Source of the DNA: Leptolyngbya iicbica LK
GTDB taxonomy: Bacteria; Cyanobacteriota; Cyanobacteriia; Phormidesmidales; Phormidesmidaceae
Direction: 5' to 3'
DNA: 64,000 nucleotides
Assembly (NCBI RefSeq): GCF_004212215.1
Contig: NZ_QVFV01000001.1
Coordinates: forward strand, 52,606 to 116,605
Shown here: piece after piece, positions 9,519 to 17,846 of the stretch
Layout of the letters: each line of letters begins with the position of its first letter
How positions within the stretch are numbered: the first letter of the stretch is position 1
Position numbers and translations under genes: made by a program
Notes under the pieces: model-generated
Told to the model about the DNA's origin: nothing
The model's input: the letters and a program-made list of their open reading frames with translations, nothing else
Database searches by the model: none

Positions 9519-9953
9519 TTAGTCATTATCGTGATCGACGGGAACGGCTTGATCCGGTTGGGGCGCGATCGCAGTCTTGGAGTCACTGCTGGTGGGGGCT
9601 TCCCCCTGAATCAAGTCTTTGACCTGGCTGAGCACGGTCCCGAGTTTTCCCTCATCCAGCAGACTATTGATCAGCGATAAGTCGCCGGTCGACATCAGCA
9701 GCTTATTGATGTCGCCGGGGGTGCTACCGTTGCCATCGCCGTTCATGCCCGGAAAGGCATAAATCCGCGCATCGCCAATCACGCCGGGTTGCGGGGCCAA
9801 CGCACTGAGGACTTCGGGCAGGCGATCGACCAGTTGCGGCCAAATCTGCGCGATCACATCCGCCGTCAGGTTGGTGTTGCTGATGGCGTTGCGAGCTTCG
9901 ATATCAAGGTACTTAGGCAGCAAGCCGATGAAGCCTGAGAGATATCTAGCCCG
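9519..9953 (-). pseudogene. Flotillin/SPFH protein, C-terminal remnant
   Basis: The minus strand encodes about 145 residues, RARYLSGFIGLLPKYLD followed by IEARNAISNTNLTADVIAQ and PQLVDRLPEVLSALAPQPGV, ending near GDARIYAFPGMNGDG and a low-complexity tail. I recognise this as the C-terminal end of cyanobacterial flotillin-like band-7 proteins, which normally exceed 400 residues. The frame closes with a stop at 9954-9956, and nothing resembling the SPFH domain or coiled coil lies further upstream; instead there is 1.1 kb of non-coding DNA. The only in-frame starts are internal (TTG at 9923). The most likely reading is a deletion or rearrangement that left the 3' end. A short expressed protein cannot be excluded. 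Confidence 0.65.
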
Positions 9954-11034
9954 CTACAGCCAAGCGGCGGGAGACAATCCCTCCTCGCGCCCCCACGGTG
10001 CCCGTACGCCGAGAACCAGGGCGATCGGACATGGCGGACAGCCCCAACAAGAAGTCTTGCCACCTTCCTGAGATCCTATTGGCCGTACTTTGGCAAGTAG
10101 TTTTGAAAAAATAAACAAGCGTCAACCTTTCTTTAAAGCTGAATTAAATTGCATAAACCCACTTCCTTTCTGAGATGAGTGTGCTAACTTAATAGACAAG
10201 AAGCAAACAACTGAATACCTCGTTGCAAGAAACTTTCAATCACACTTTGAATTCCTTGCATACCCCAAAACCAAATTCAAATTGACGTAAACCAACACTA
10301 AAATGGGCTTTGAACAGTGTTCAAACAGGCCACCAAATATTTCAAAAGTGTTGCCAGGCGTTGTAAACCTTAGTAAGTAATAGTCCACAACAGCACTAAC
10401 TAAGTACATTTTGTAAGTTTGGAAGTCAACAATTCAATAATTTTCAAAAAGAGTTCGGCATTTGAGTCGAGCTCTTTTTGATTTTAAATGGCCGGGCTCA
10501 AAGCACAGCGCCAACGACAATTGATTTTCTAGCATTGATCGGTGTTGAGAGGAATCAGATTACTGAGGGAAAACTTTCCCATTGTCGAGAAGCTCACGGT
10601 CTCAATAAGTGAAACGTCCCTACGTTGTGTCCGGCATGCCGTCATCATCACCTTCGAAATATGTGTTTGCCCTAGAGTTGGCCCCAGATGAAGCGGACAC
10701 GTTATTGAGCGGCAGAAAGGGAACGGACAGAATTAGAGTCAGCTTGCGTGTTCATAGCATCAAATCAAACATGAGTCCTTGATCAGCCTAATGCTGCGAA
10801 TGGTGAAATTATCTTCCGTGAAATCTCTTCAAATAGTTAAAGATTTTACGGAAACCGCGATCGCTTGAATTCCAGGTAAATTTCCTCCCTCCGCCATTTC
10901 ACTGGGCTGACCCACAAACTATGGTTGTTTTAGTTACAGGGGTGTGTTGGATACGGAGAGCTTGGATGGGTTGATGCAAATTCCTATTCTGAGCAGCCCA
11001 ACGACAAACTTCACACTTAAACTCTAGGAACACT
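9954..11034. other. 1.1-kb gene-free region
   Basis: No credible coding region on either strand. The first 130 bp are GC-rich and end abruptly where the flotillin homology stops; after about 10080 the DNA is AT-rich. A hairpin with a 13-bp stem lies at 10445-10480. The last 100 bp should hold the promoter of the PEP-CTERM gene. I see no terminal inverted repeats or transposase remnants, so a mobile-element origin is unproven. Confidence 0.6.
10445..10480. terminator. Orphan terminator-like hairpin
   Basis: CAAAAAGAGTTCG pairs with CGAGCTCTTTTTG (13 bp, one U-G pair) around a 10-base loop, followed by ATTTTAAAT. The stem begins with an A-run and ends with a T-run, so it could terminate in either direction. 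No gene ends near it, which leaves open a small RNA ending here. Confidence 0.45.
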
Positions 11035-11805
11035 ATGACCACGCATTCACTCATTCGCTCGGTTCAAAAAGTCGGTTACGTCGTCCCAATTTTGGCGGCG
11101 TCTGTTATGGGAGTAGGAGCGATCGCGCCCGAGGCTCAGGCTAATTCTCTGGTTCCCCAAATGGAAGGGGAAGTCTATGTCGGGTTTGACAATTGTTTGG
11201 GCAAAGATTGCTCATATCTAAATTTGGACTCCCTAATTGAGTCGATCGAGAGCTTGACCGATAGCTCAACGCAGACTAAGAGTCGCTTGTTTGTCGATGC
11301 CGCTGGTAGCAGCAACACCTACGGTGGTGTGAAATTTCGGTCTCAAGATATTGGGACATCAGACGGCTCTGGCGACTACTGGTTTCGGCCTGTCGCAATG
11401 CAACAAAATGGCACTACTCCACTAGTCGAAAAGGGACAACTCGAAGTTGGCACCTTCAGATTTACCTTTAGCCAGATCCTCAGTGACTTAACTGTGAATT
11501 GGTTCGACACTGAGCGCCAAGGTGGCACCAGCTATACAGCCTTTGACGCTGACGGTAACAAAATTGCAGCCGGGACAATCGCCAAAGGCCCTAACAACAA
11601 TGTCCAAGAAACCACACTGACCGGGGTGAAGTCGATTATCCTCAATCTAGGTGAGCGCCATGGCGGCACAGGTGACGGGGTTAACTTCCAGATTGATGGT
11701 GCGGCCGCAGTGCCAGAACCAGGGTTGATGATGGGCTTGGGGGCCTTTGCAGTGGCCGGTGGTCTCGGTCTGCGCAAGCGCCAGTCTGATAGCACTGCCG
11801 CTTAA
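11035..11805 (+). CDS. LEVG-type PEP-CTERM sorting-signal protein
   Basis: A 256-residue exported protein. An N-terminal signal peptide (about residues 1-37, ending AQA) is followed by a beta-rich domain. It contains the string QLEVGTFRFTFSQ, which matches the name-giving motif of the LEVG family of PEP-CTERM proteins. The C-terminus is a textbook PEP-CTERM signal: VPEPG, a hydrophobic helix with LGAFAVAGGLGL, then RKRQ. Such proteins are cut and released or surface-attached by an exosortase, which is not in this window. The ATG has AGGAA upstream. A strong terminator follows at 11856, so it is a single-gene unit behind a long intergenic leader. Confidence 0.9.
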   Translation: MTTHSLIRSVQKVGYVVPILAASVMGVGAIAPEAQANSLVPQMEGEVYVGFDNCLGKDCSYLNLDSLIESIESLTDSSTQTKSRLFVDAAGSSNTYGGVKFRSQDIGTSDGSGDYWFRPVAMQQNGTTPLVEKGQLEVGTFRFTFSQILSDLTVNWFDTERQGGTSYTAFDADGNKIAAGTIAKGPNNNVQETTLTGVKSIILNLGERHGGTGDGVNFQIDGAAAVPEPGLMMGLGAFAVAGGLGLRKRQSDSTAA

Positions 11806-11855
11806 TCAGCTGTTCGTTCGACCAATTTGCCTCAACTATCGTTAAGCGTAACCAT

Positions 11856-11890
11856 ACTGCCGTTTCCGACCCAGAAACGGCAGTTTTTTT
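11856..11890 (+). terminator. Intrinsic terminator after the PEP-CTERM gene
   Basis: An 11-bp perfect stem (ACTGCCGTTTC with GAAACGGCAGT) with a 7-base loop, then seven T residues. Confidence 0.9.
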
Positions 11891-11964
11891 ATGGGTTCAG
11901 CTCACCAGGCACAAAAGCCAATGGAGCTTTCTAGAACTGAAAGCTGGAAGATTAATCATGGGGT

Positions 11965-12564
11965 TCAAATTGTTGGGGAGGAAACCGTTTGGGCGACTCC
12001 AGGAATGGGCGGTGCGGGGGCGGCGGCATTGGGCCAGGGGCCGGGCGATTCGGCAGGTAAAAGCACCACCGTTTTCTCAGTTTTATAGCGGGTAAACCCT
12101 CGCGCTTCGTAATTTTTGTAGGCGTGCTGACTGTCCAGCGAGCAAGTATGCAGCCATACCCGCTGATGGGTGAGTTCCCAAGCGCGCTCAATGGCACAAG
12201 TTAAGAGGTGCCCCCCGATGCCCTGCGCAATGAACTGCGGCAAGAGGCCGAAGTATTCAATCTTGACCCTCTGATCGGGTTGGGTAATCAACTCGCAATA
12301 CCCCGCCGGCGTTCCCGACAGATACGCCACCCAGGTTTCGAGTTCGGGGCGGTTAAGGTGGGCCAGCCACTGGTCATAGGTCCACGGCAGACGATCGCGC
12401 CAATACCAATGTCCACCCACGCTGGTATAAAGAAAGCGACTGAACTCGGGACTGGGAATGGCCGCCTGCTGCACCACCAATCCCGACAAGTTGGCCCGTT
12501 TTGGACGGAGGTCGGCAGGCGATCGCATTTCCAAATACCAGGTGGTGAGTGGGATTTTCATCAC
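11965..12564 (-). CDS. GNAT-family N-acetyltransferase
   Basis: A 199-residue acetyltransferase. The acetyl-CoA-binding motif A is visible as VKIEYFGLLPQFIAQGIGGHLLTCAIERAW (beta strand, then Q/R-x-x-G-x-G/A and helix) near residues 105-135. Motif B follows as VWLHTCSLDSQHAYKNYEARGFTRYKTE. The substrate is not evident. The last 30 residues are Pro/Ala-rich and lie outside the fold. The gene starts at ATG 12564 (a second ATG follows directly) and is 27 bp downstream of the hypothetical gene ending at 12592 on the same strand, so the two may be cotranscribed. Confidence 0.82.
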   Translation of the reverse strand: MMKIPLTTWYLEMRSPADLRPKRANLSGLVVQQAAIPSPEFSRFLYTSVGGHWYWRDRLPWTYDQWLAHLNRPELETWVAYLSGTPAGYCELITQPDQRVKIEYFGLLPQFIAQGIGGHLLTCAIERAWELTHQRVWLHTCSLDSQHAYKNYEARGFTRYKTEKTVVLLPAESPGPWPNAAAPAPPIPGVAQTVSSPTI

Positions 12565-12591
12565 GGCGATCGCCCTCTAACAAGTTTGGCG

Positions 12592-12918
12592 CTATTGATA
12601 ATACCGCCCCTCTAACCAGACCCGCACCTCCAGTTCTGAGTCAAAGGTGTAATGGCGACGGTCTACAGGGTCATACACTCGATAACAGAGCTGACCTTGA
12701 TGAGTGGTGTGAGTCGTAATGCGGGGCGCAGTGGACCCGACAAAATAATTCAACAAAGCTTGCCCCCATCGCTGCCAACGGGCACGGGGTGGCGGATCAG
12801 CTAAGGCAGATTGCGTGGGGTGAGGCTCTGTTTGCAGTAGTTCTAAGCGAGCATAAAGATGGTCAGATGGCATGAGGCTGTCCTCCGGGTGAAAGAGCAA
12901 CTCGAATCGATTCGGCAT
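12592..12918 (-). CDS. Conserved-looking hypothetical protein
   Basis: A 108-residue soluble protein with no domain I recognise. The C-terminal half (CYRVYDPVDRRHYTFDSELEVRVWLEGRYYQ) has the composition of a compact alpha/beta domain, and the N-terminus is charged. It is upstream of the GNAT gene on the same strand and divergent from the MocR-type regulator at 13212. The shared 290-bp intergenic region contains a palindrome at 12981-13005, so the regulator may also control this gene. Confidence 0.6.
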   Translation of the reverse strand: MPNRFELLFHPEDSLMPSDHLYARLELLQTEPHPTQSALADPPPRARWQRWGQALLNYFVGSTAPRITTHTTHQGQLCYRVYDPVDRRHYTFDSELEVRVWLEGRYYQ

Positions 12919-12980
12919 GAACTTAGTTTCCTCAATTTGCCCCTAGCCGCACAGAGGCAGTCACGCTAAATTGTTCTGGT

Positions 12981-13005
12981 AACAGTTTTAATTTCGAAAA
13001 CTGTT
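12981..13005. promoter_or_regulatory. Palindromic operator candidate for the MocR-type regulator
   Basis: AACAGTTTT, seven bases, AAAACTGTT: a 9-bp perfect inverted repeat. TGTTCTGG also occurs as a direct repeat on the flanks (12972-12979 and 13002-13009). It sits between the divergent gene at 12592-12918 and the GntR/MocR regulator. Autoregulation from such sites is common in the family; binding here is inferred. Confidence 0.5.
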
Positions 13006-13211
13006 CTGGCCAAAAGTGAGGCCAACTGTTTAGCCGCGCTCAATCCAGCACATCAAAGCCGCTTTTGGGGGCTCCTTGGCGCCGCTATTGCCAGTGATTG
13101 AAGCTCTAATTTGGGTCGCTGTATCTTGCGGCCCTATGGGCAATCAAGATGGCTGTTCCACTGAATAAAGTTCGATGCCTTAGTACTTTTCGCTCAGTCT
13201 CAGGTGACGTC

Positions 13212-14687
13212 ATGAAACTCTCGCCCATCACATTAGAAGCGGATCAAGTGCTGTATGAGCAGGTAGCCGAGCGGTTGCAAACCTTGATTATGGAAGGGAC
13301 ACTCAAGGCGGGCGATCGCCTCCCCTCAGTGCGCAAGCTGCGGCAACAACTCTCGGTCAGCATGTCAACGGTGTTGGAAGCGTATCGCCTACTAGAAGAT
13401 CGTGGACTGGTCACGGTGCGCCCCCAGTCTGGCTACTACGTCAAATCCACCGCGCTGAATGTGCTGCAAGAACCCGCTATCACTATCCCCACTACGGATG
13501 AGGCGCGTGAAATCGATACCCCGTTATCCCTGCGACTGATGCTCGCGGCCCAAAATCCCGAAATTGTGCAGTTGGGAACAGCCCTGCCCGCTCTATCGCT
13601 GATGCCGCTGTCCCAGCTCAATCGACTGACGGGCAAAATTTTGCGCGATCGCCCGGAATATGCCCACGCCTACGCCAGTCCGCTAGGCGATGAAGGACTG
13701 CGAACCGAAATCGCCAAACGCATGCTCAACACTGGCTGCGCCGTCGCCCCAGACGATTTGCTGATCACCAATGGGGCGTCAGAGGCGCTGTATTTTTCGT
13801 TGCAGGCGGTAACTCAACCGGGCGACACCGTGGCCGTGCAATCGCCCACCTATCACACCGTGCTCGAAAGTCTCAAAAAACTGAATCTCAAGGCTTTGAC
13901 GCTGCCGACCCATCCTCGCGATGGCATCAGTCTGGCGCACTTAGAGGCAGCGTTGCAAACTCAATCCATCAAGGTGCTGCTGCTGGTCTCCAACTTTAGC
14001 AATCCCCTCGGGAGCTGTATGGATGATGACAAGAAAAAGCAGCTGATGACCCTGCTCAACCGCTATGACGTGCCCCTAATTGAGGACGATGTCTACGGCG
14101 AGTTATATTTCACCGGCGATCGCCCCAAAGCCATCAAAGCCTTTGATACCGAGCACCGCGTCTTATACTGCTCGTCCTTGAGTAAAGTGCTGTCGCCCGG
14201 TTTACGCATCGGTTGGTGTGCCGCCGGTCGCTATCAAGCCGCCGTCACGGGTCACAAATCAGTCACCAATCTCAGCACGGCGATCGCGCCCCAACTCACC
14301 GCTGCCGCCTTTCTCGCCAACGGGGGCTTTGACCGTCATCTGCGCCAATTGCGCCGCGCTTATTACGAACAAATGACCCGTATGCAACAGGCGATCGCTG
14401 ACTACTTTCCCGCTGAGAGCCGCGTCACCCGTCCGAATGGCGGCCATGTGCTGTGGGTCGAAATGCCCGCCGGATTCGATGCCTTCGCCTTTTACAAGGC
14501 GGCCCTGGCGGAAAATATCAGTGTCGTCCCCGGCTTCATGTTTTCCGCATCGGGGCACGATTACTGCAACTGCTTCCGGCTCAATACGGCTGTGCCCTGG
14601 TCAGACTCACTCGATCAGGCCATGCAAACCCTGGGCCAACTGGCCAAAAAGCAGCTGGCTCAGCAATGGCTCAGCGACCTGCCGTAG
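13212..14687 (+). CDS. MocR-type GntR regulator / class I aminotransferase fusion
   Basis: A 491-residue two-domain protein. Residues 15-80 are a GntR winged helix (VLYEQVAERLQTLIMEGTL, then AGDRLPSVRKLRQQLSVSMSTVLEAYRLLEDRGLV). Residues 110-480 are a fold-type I aminotransferase domain, with the PLP lysine in YCSSLSKVLSPGLRIGW and the Asn/Asp/Tyr ligands in SNFSNPLG and IEDDVYGEL. All catalytic PLP residues look intact, so it may be a PLP-dependent regulator or a real aminotransferase with a DNA-binding domain. I chose ATG 13212 because AGGTG lies five to six bases upstream and the GntR domain begins soon after; an ATG at 13149 would add 21 residues. A palindrome at 12981-13005 is its likely operator. 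Confidence 0.88.
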   Translation: MKLSPITLEADQVLYEQVAERLQTLIMEGTLKAGDRLPSVRKLRQQLSVSMSTVLEAYRLLEDRGLVTVRPQSGYYVKSTALNVLQEPAITIPTTDEAREIDTPLSLRLMLAAQNPEIVQLGTALPALSLMPLSQLNRLTGKILRDRPEYAHAYASPLGDEGLRTEIAKRMLNTGCAVAPDDLLITNGASEALYFSLQAVTQPGDTVAVQSPTYHTVLESLKKLNLKALTLPTHPRDGISLAHLEAALQTQSIKVLLLVSNFSNPLGSCMDDDKKKQLMTLLNRYDVPLIEDDVYGELYFTGDRPKAIKAFDTEHRVLYCSSLSKVLSPGLRIGWCAAGRYQAAVTGHKSVTNLSTAIAPQLTAAAFLANGGFDRHLRQLRRAYYEQMTRMQQAIADYFPAESRVTRPNGGHVLWVEMPAGFDAFAFYKAALAENISVVPGFMFSASGHDYCNCFRLNTAVPWSDSLDQAMQTLGQLAKKQLAQQWLSDLP

Positions 14688-14749
14688 TCCAGCGTTTCTA
14701 GCCAGGCTCATAAGCGCCCGCACTAAAGCACGAATTTTGTCATCACTGG

Positions 14750-14765
14750 TGGGCAAGCATCTTGT
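14750..14765. repeat. Dispersed 16-bp repeat, copy 1
   Basis: TGGGCAAGCATCTTGT, identical to 36072-36087. Both copies are intergenic, just past a gene end. Two copies in 64 kb suggest a dispersed short repeat family; more copies in the genome would be expected if so. Confidence 0.45.
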
Positions 14766-14811
14766 TGTCCACGCACCTAAATCAACAACATTGATTGGAG
14801 TGCACTTGGAT

Positions 14812-16182
14812 TTACTCGGTCACCTCACCCTCTTTAGCTGACACAATGCGGGAAAAGATACGACAGGCTTCAATTTCTTCCAGCGTCCAGGTACGCTTCT
14901 CGTAATTGAAGTTATCTGTGTTTTGACGTTCCGGCGAAATCAGATTGTATTCGATATTGTCCGTATGGATAGCAAAGACGACTTGAAAGACTTCTAAAAA
15001 ATTGATCACCCAATTGCACTGCTCGCTGGGAAACTGATCATAATAGCGAATCAAATCAGCAATTCGAGCTTCCAAATAATGATGAGAGCTTCTGGAAACT
15101 AATACGATCTTCAGCAGCAAAATCGCCAACAAAATCGAGCTGCTTTGTGAGAGTAATAATGTAAATAGAGGCGAGGGCGATCGCTGATCTTCCGTCATGA
15201 GCGCATCAATGACACGGTTACAGGTGCGCAAACGGAGAGACGGATCAATGGGGTCGCGATCGTGCTCTACATAAAGCTGACTCAGCTTTTGACCCAGATT
15301 GTGCTTTAAAGTTTTGACTACGTCAGGATGCTTCACCGAGTAGGTTAAATACTCAATCAGGCTTTTCTTAAAGCTGCCATAGTTCAAGTCTTGAACTTGC
15401 TCTAAAAATAAGCTAGCTAAGCTTTTATAGCTGTACTGCCCCTTACGCGCCACGATCGCCTTAATCAGACGTAGCGCCCCATCACCAAGCACCGTCGGAT
15501 TCTTGAGTCGCTTCTGATTTGAGTTGGTGAAATTCTGGGAATGGGCGGTGTACATCGCCAAATCCATCTTGTACTGATCTTTCAGTTTTCGCGATAGCGA
15601 TCGCGCTGCTTCGCGCTGTTCTAAAGGATTATCAGTATTAATATATTGCTGAATGAGCAGATAAGAAGTATATCGAGAAGTCCATGGGGTTGCGGTCTCA
15701 GTAAATCGAGCCGCAAATAACTTCAGTTCTTCAAAATCGCTGCTCCGGGCAAAATTCGCAACCCAAGTCCTGAGCCGTTTTAGACTGGGGGAAACCGTAT
15801 ACTTATTGAGCGTTGGTTCATTAAAAAGATCGACCAAATCTTGGATTGCCTGATACTGACGGGCAACTTCCCAGTTATTGATCAGAATGTAGCAAGATCG
15901 CTTCAGCGTATTGCGAAATTCTTGCTCGTCATTGTTGAACAGTAAGGCGTAAATGCCTGAAGAAACCTCGGTGCTGGCGGTCTCGCCATGCTCAAAAAAT
16001 AATTGTTTGAACTGAGCTAAAACATCTTCAGTTTCCCAGGTTTTGACAATGTTAAGCAAGAAGCTAAAGATCGTTTCTTGAGCTTCTTGAACGCTGATCT
16101 GGGACCGTTGGTAGCGTTGCGACCCTGATTGTTGACTGCGATCCACCACAAAAGTATCAACCCTCGTCATATCAATCTTCAT
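14812..16182 (-). CDS. Protein of unknown function, alpha-helical
   Basis: A 456-residue protein that I do not recognise. Predicted composition is almost entirely helical, with charged amphipathic stretches such as EEFRNTLKRSCYILINNWEVARQYQAIQDLVDLF and one more hydrophobic segment near residue 350 (SSSILLAILLLKIVLVS), which could be a buried helix or a single membrane anchor. There is no signal peptide and no nucleotide-binding motif. The HIP1 sites and codon use are like those of the neighbours, so it does not look recently acquired. It stands alone between the MocR gene and a 660-bp gap. Helical-repeat scaffold is a guess from composition only. Confidence 0.7.
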   Translation of the reverse strand: MKIDMTRVDTFVVDRSQQSGSQRYQRSQISVQEAQETIFSFLLNIVKTWETEDVLAQFKQLFFEHGETASTEVSSGIYALLFNNDEQEFRNTLKRSCYILINNWEVARQYQAIQDLVDLFNEPTLNKYTVSPSLKRLRTWVANFARSSDFEELKLFAARFTETATPWTSRYTSYLLIQQYINTDNPLEQREAARSLSRKLKDQYKMDLAMYTAHSQNFTNSNQKRLKNPTVLGDGALRLIKAIVARKGQYSYKSLASLFLEQVQDLNYGSFKKSLIEYLTYSVKHPDVVKTLKHNLGQKLSQLYVEHDRDPIDPSLRLRTCNRVIDALMTEDQRSPSPLFTLLLSQSSSILLAILLLKIVLVSRSSHHYLEARIADLIRYYDQFPSEQCNWVINFLEVFQVVFAIHTDNIEYNLISPERQNTDNFNYEKRTWTLEEIEACRIFSRIVSAKEGEVTE

Positions 16183-16844
16183 CTACCCAGGACATCCTGC
16201 TGTTAAAGTGTCCATCGCCAATCAAGAATGTGCCGATTGTTGCTCCCAATACGTAGGCCGTGCAATGTCATTTGCATCTGGATTAGGGATAAAGCTGGTT
16301 TAACTCAGTAAAACCAACGATGACACCGTGTATCCATATCTTCAACGTCGATGACCACGAATCCGTTTAAAGTACCAACAAATTTAGAAAAACGGGCTGA
16401 TTCAGATCCCAACCAGATGAATAAAGTAAGGTTTCGGTGATCGATGATGGGTCACTCAAACACATCCCCACGGCTGTCAAATGCCTGCCCAGTGGGCACA
16501 TCGCGAATCGCGATCGCGTCCCCTACGACCATTTAGTTGGGCAGCAGGCAGCTCTTTGCTCAGCCCACCACCCCTCGCACAACCTTGACAAAGCATCATC
16601 AGGGATCGGGCGCGGCAGCACGGATAAAACACGGAGTCAACTCACTGCTTCCACCATTAAGCATCTGACCAATGCCCATAAACAGAGACTGGTCAGACAC
16701 CGTCAATCAATCAAGACGGTGGATGAACATGAGTTGTGAAATGCGAACTGTAGATGTCAAACCTGATGGATGCATTGTATTAGCACCCGTAACGGCGGAC
16801 AAATCGATTGCCCGCTCACGCGAAACTCAATAAGTCTTGAGGTA
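16183..16844. other. Intergenic region upstream of the unknown gene and downstream of tRNA-Leu
   Basis: About 660 bp. A plus-strand open frame at 16437-16739 and the opposite strand (interrupted by stops) were considered and neither resembles a protein I know. It may be decayed coding sequence. I see no RNA gene or clear repeat in it. Confidence 0.5.
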
Positions 16845-17215
16845 TGGGGGCGGAGGGACTTGAACCCTCACGACCTTAACGGTCAACGGATTTTCATCCT
16901 CCCGCAGCTTTCGCTGCTGCCAAAGGGGTCGCACAGGACTGCCCTTGGCTTTGAGAATTGGACCCTCCCTTTACCCTCGCCGCTAGCGTTAGGGTAGCTC
17001 CCGTCGGGCCTCTGCACCTTCCAACTCGGTCTGTCTGGCAGATGGTTTGAGTTGGCTTGGCTCAGGATTGCCTTGTCCTCAGCGGCACTGAGCGCAACTG
17101 CGCGGGCCAAGAGAGGATTTAGGTTTCCCTGAGTTTGAGAGCTTCCACTCAACAGATTTCTCCACTGAGGCTCAGTTTTCTAAGTCCGTAGCGTCTACCA
17201 TTCCGCCACGCCCCC
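16845..17215 (-). tRNA. trnL-UAA: tRNA-Leu(UAA), interrupted by a group I intron
   Basis: On the minus strand the 5' exon runs 17215-17182 (GGGGGCGTGG acceptor and D arm, ending CGGACTT at anticodon base 34). The 3' exon runs 16894-16845 (AAAATCCGT, a long variable arm, GGTTCAAGTCC T arm, CGCCCCC acceptor and discriminator A). Joined, they form a 7-bp acceptor stem (GGGGGCG/CGCCCCC), the anticodon loop CTTAAAA with anticodon UAA, and an 84-nt class II tRNA. The CCA end is not encoded. The split between anticodon bases 34 and 35 is the position used by the cyanobacterial and plastid trnL intron. Confidence 0.96.
16895..17181 (-). ncRNA. Self-splicing group I intron in trnL-UAA
   Basis: A 287-nt insertion at the U|AA anticodon site. 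It ends with G at 16895 just before the 3' exon (the terminal omega-G), and the 5' exon ends with U, as required for the U-G splice-site pair. There is no homing endonuclease frame inside; small open frames across it (16770-16997, 16883-17152) are chance. The size is within the range of cyanobacterial trnL introns. Splicing as an autocatalytic IC3-type intron is known for the family, not shown here. Confidence 0.93.
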
Positions 17216-17389
17216 GTCTGTTCCTAAGAGTCGAACCCTCAGGAATATCTATATTACAGATGAAACTCCACTATCGATCATCTTTCTACGAAGAATCGTC
17301 TTGCCCTTAGAATATATTTACGGAAGTTATGTCATGTTGGCGGTGAGGTCCGTGTCGCGTCTCGGCCCAGCCATTTACTGGAGAATTGC

Positions 17390-17635
17390 ATGTTGGAAAC
17401 GTTGCCCCTCTCTTTAGATACCTTGATCAGTCTTGGGCTATATGGTGGTTTGGCGATCGCATACTTGCTGGTGATTCCGGCAGCGATTCTGTTTTACCTC
17501 AAGGCCAAGTGGCATAAGGTCGGCTCGGTCGAGCGGTTTGTGCTGTACGGGTTGATGTTTGTCTTTTTCCCCGGCATGTTGCTGATGAGCCCCTTTCTGA
17601 ACTTTCGCCCCCAGCCGCGATCGCTCAATTCTTAA
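17390..17635 (+). CDS. ndhL: NAD(P)H-quinone oxidoreductase subunit L
   Basis: An 81-residue membrane protein with two transmembrane helices (about 15-36 and 48-68). The signature LLVIPAAILFYLKAKWHKVGSVERF followed by FFPGMLLMSPFLNFRPQPR is characteristic of NdhL (IctA), an oxygenic-photosynthesis-specific subunit of the thylakoid NDH-1 complex used in cyclic electron flow, respiration and inorganic-carbon uptake. It starts 174 bp after the divergently oriented tRNA-Leu gene and seems to be transcribed alone. The N-terminal 10 residues are a little longer than some homologues. Confidence 0.93.
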   Translation: MLETLPLSLDTLISLGLYGGLAIAYLLVIPAAILFYLKAKWHKVGSVERFVLYGLMFVFFPGMLLMSPFLNFRPQPRSLNS

Positions 17636-17846
17636 GCTCCATCGGGTTTAGCATCGATTTGTTCAACCCATGCCTTGGGCGGGCGAGTTCGGTCAATCAC
17701 TGGATATCAGATCGGCAGGGTATGATTTCCCTGGGTGCGGACTAGGTCAAAGCGATTCTCTCGGTTATTCATCCACTGGCAGCAGGACGATTGGCCGCTG
17801 CTAGTGCGTGAGAATGCTGGCTTTATCAGGCATCTGGGGCGATGAC

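Noticed and set aside
16437-16739. A 100-codon open frame next to tRNA-Leu
   Set aside because: No recognisable domain or ribosome site; the sequence looks non-coding or decayed.
16770-17152. Open frames on both strands across the tRNA-Leu region
   Set aside because: They overlap the tRNA exons and group I intron, and have no ribosome site or family features.
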